Source: Acidobacteriota bacterium (GTDB taxonomy: Bacteria > Acidobacteriota > Terriglobia > UBA7540). From it: a DNA stretch of 5,589 bases. How positions within the stretch are numbered: the first letter of the stretch is position 1; every line of letters begins with the position of its first letter. The position numbers and the translations under genes are program-made. The DNA lies in assembly GCA_003171295.1 (NCBI GenBank), contig PMYF01000912.1, positions 1 through 5,589 of the forward strand. Reading direction: 5' to 3'. The notes under the pieces were generated by a model. The model ran no database searches. It had not been told where the DNA came from and saw only the letters and a program-made list of their open reading frames with translations. Of the stretch, positions 5,512 to 5,589 are shown one piece after another.

Positions 5512-5589
5512 AATAGGCACTCTTTTGCGACGGGGCAGTTCTGTTGTCCGTCTAACCGGTATGCGCGGAGACGAGCGGGTTCAGGACGG
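5512..5589 (+). pseudogene. Out-of-frame continuation of the export gene
   Basis: Downstream of the TGA, short pieces still read like the first SLBB domain of polysaccharide export proteins: SFATGQF (5521-5541) in the original frame, then MRGDERVQD (5561-5587) shifted by one base. Reaching the second piece needs a one-base indel between 5541 and 5561, and the stop at 5509-5511 needs another change. The match relies on remembered family patterns and is short. Confidence 0.4.

Overview
The window looks like a fragment of an Acidobacteriota chromosome, or of a relative with similar exopolysaccharide loci. I infer this from the order PilZ protein, UpxY/RfaH-type NusG paralogue, WbaP-type phosphoglycosyl transferase, Wza-type export protein, together with a receiver domain that has lost its phosphorylation site and a decayed IS1380-type transposase tail. 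No rRNA or other marker gene is present, so the taxonomy is an inference. I see no tRNA, rRNA or CRISPR array.

Left part (1-1558, minus strand). At the left edge is the N-terminal part of a receiver-domain response regulator that loses its reading frame close to the edge (61-339). A palindrome carrying a TATAAT hexamer lies upstream of it. Next comes a complete nine-helix membrane protein (602-1558) whose ExxHR motif and paired C-terminal histidines match the heme A synthase (CtaA/COX15) fold. No oxidase gene is beside it.

Middle (1559-2330). About 770 bases hold no intact gene that I recognise. The only recognisable coding material is the last ~45-60 codons of an IS1380-like transposase on the minus strand (1792-1983). 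A good sigma70-type promoter (2240-2268) sits at the right end and points at the PilZ gene.

Right part (2331-5589, plus strand). This is the start of an exopolysaccharide locus. It has a small single-domain PilZ protein (likely c-di-GMP sensor), then a 79-base leader with three chained inverted repeats, the last covering the ribosome binding site of the next gene. After that come the UpxY-like antiterminator, a WbaP-like initiating sugar-phosphate transferase, and the beginning of an outer-membrane polysaccharide export protein that breaks frame near the right edge. A coherent reading is that PilZ senses c-di-GMP, the UpxY-like protein lets RNA polymerase read through the long operon, the WbaP-like enzyme loads the first sugar on undecaprenyl phosphate, and the Wza-like protein exports the polymer.

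The most interesting element is the leader at 2697-2765. Its three short stems overlap in a chain, so that neighbouring stems exclude each other. Separately, both edge genes lose frame within ~90 bases of the window edges, which suggests poor sequence at contig ends as much as true pseudogenes.
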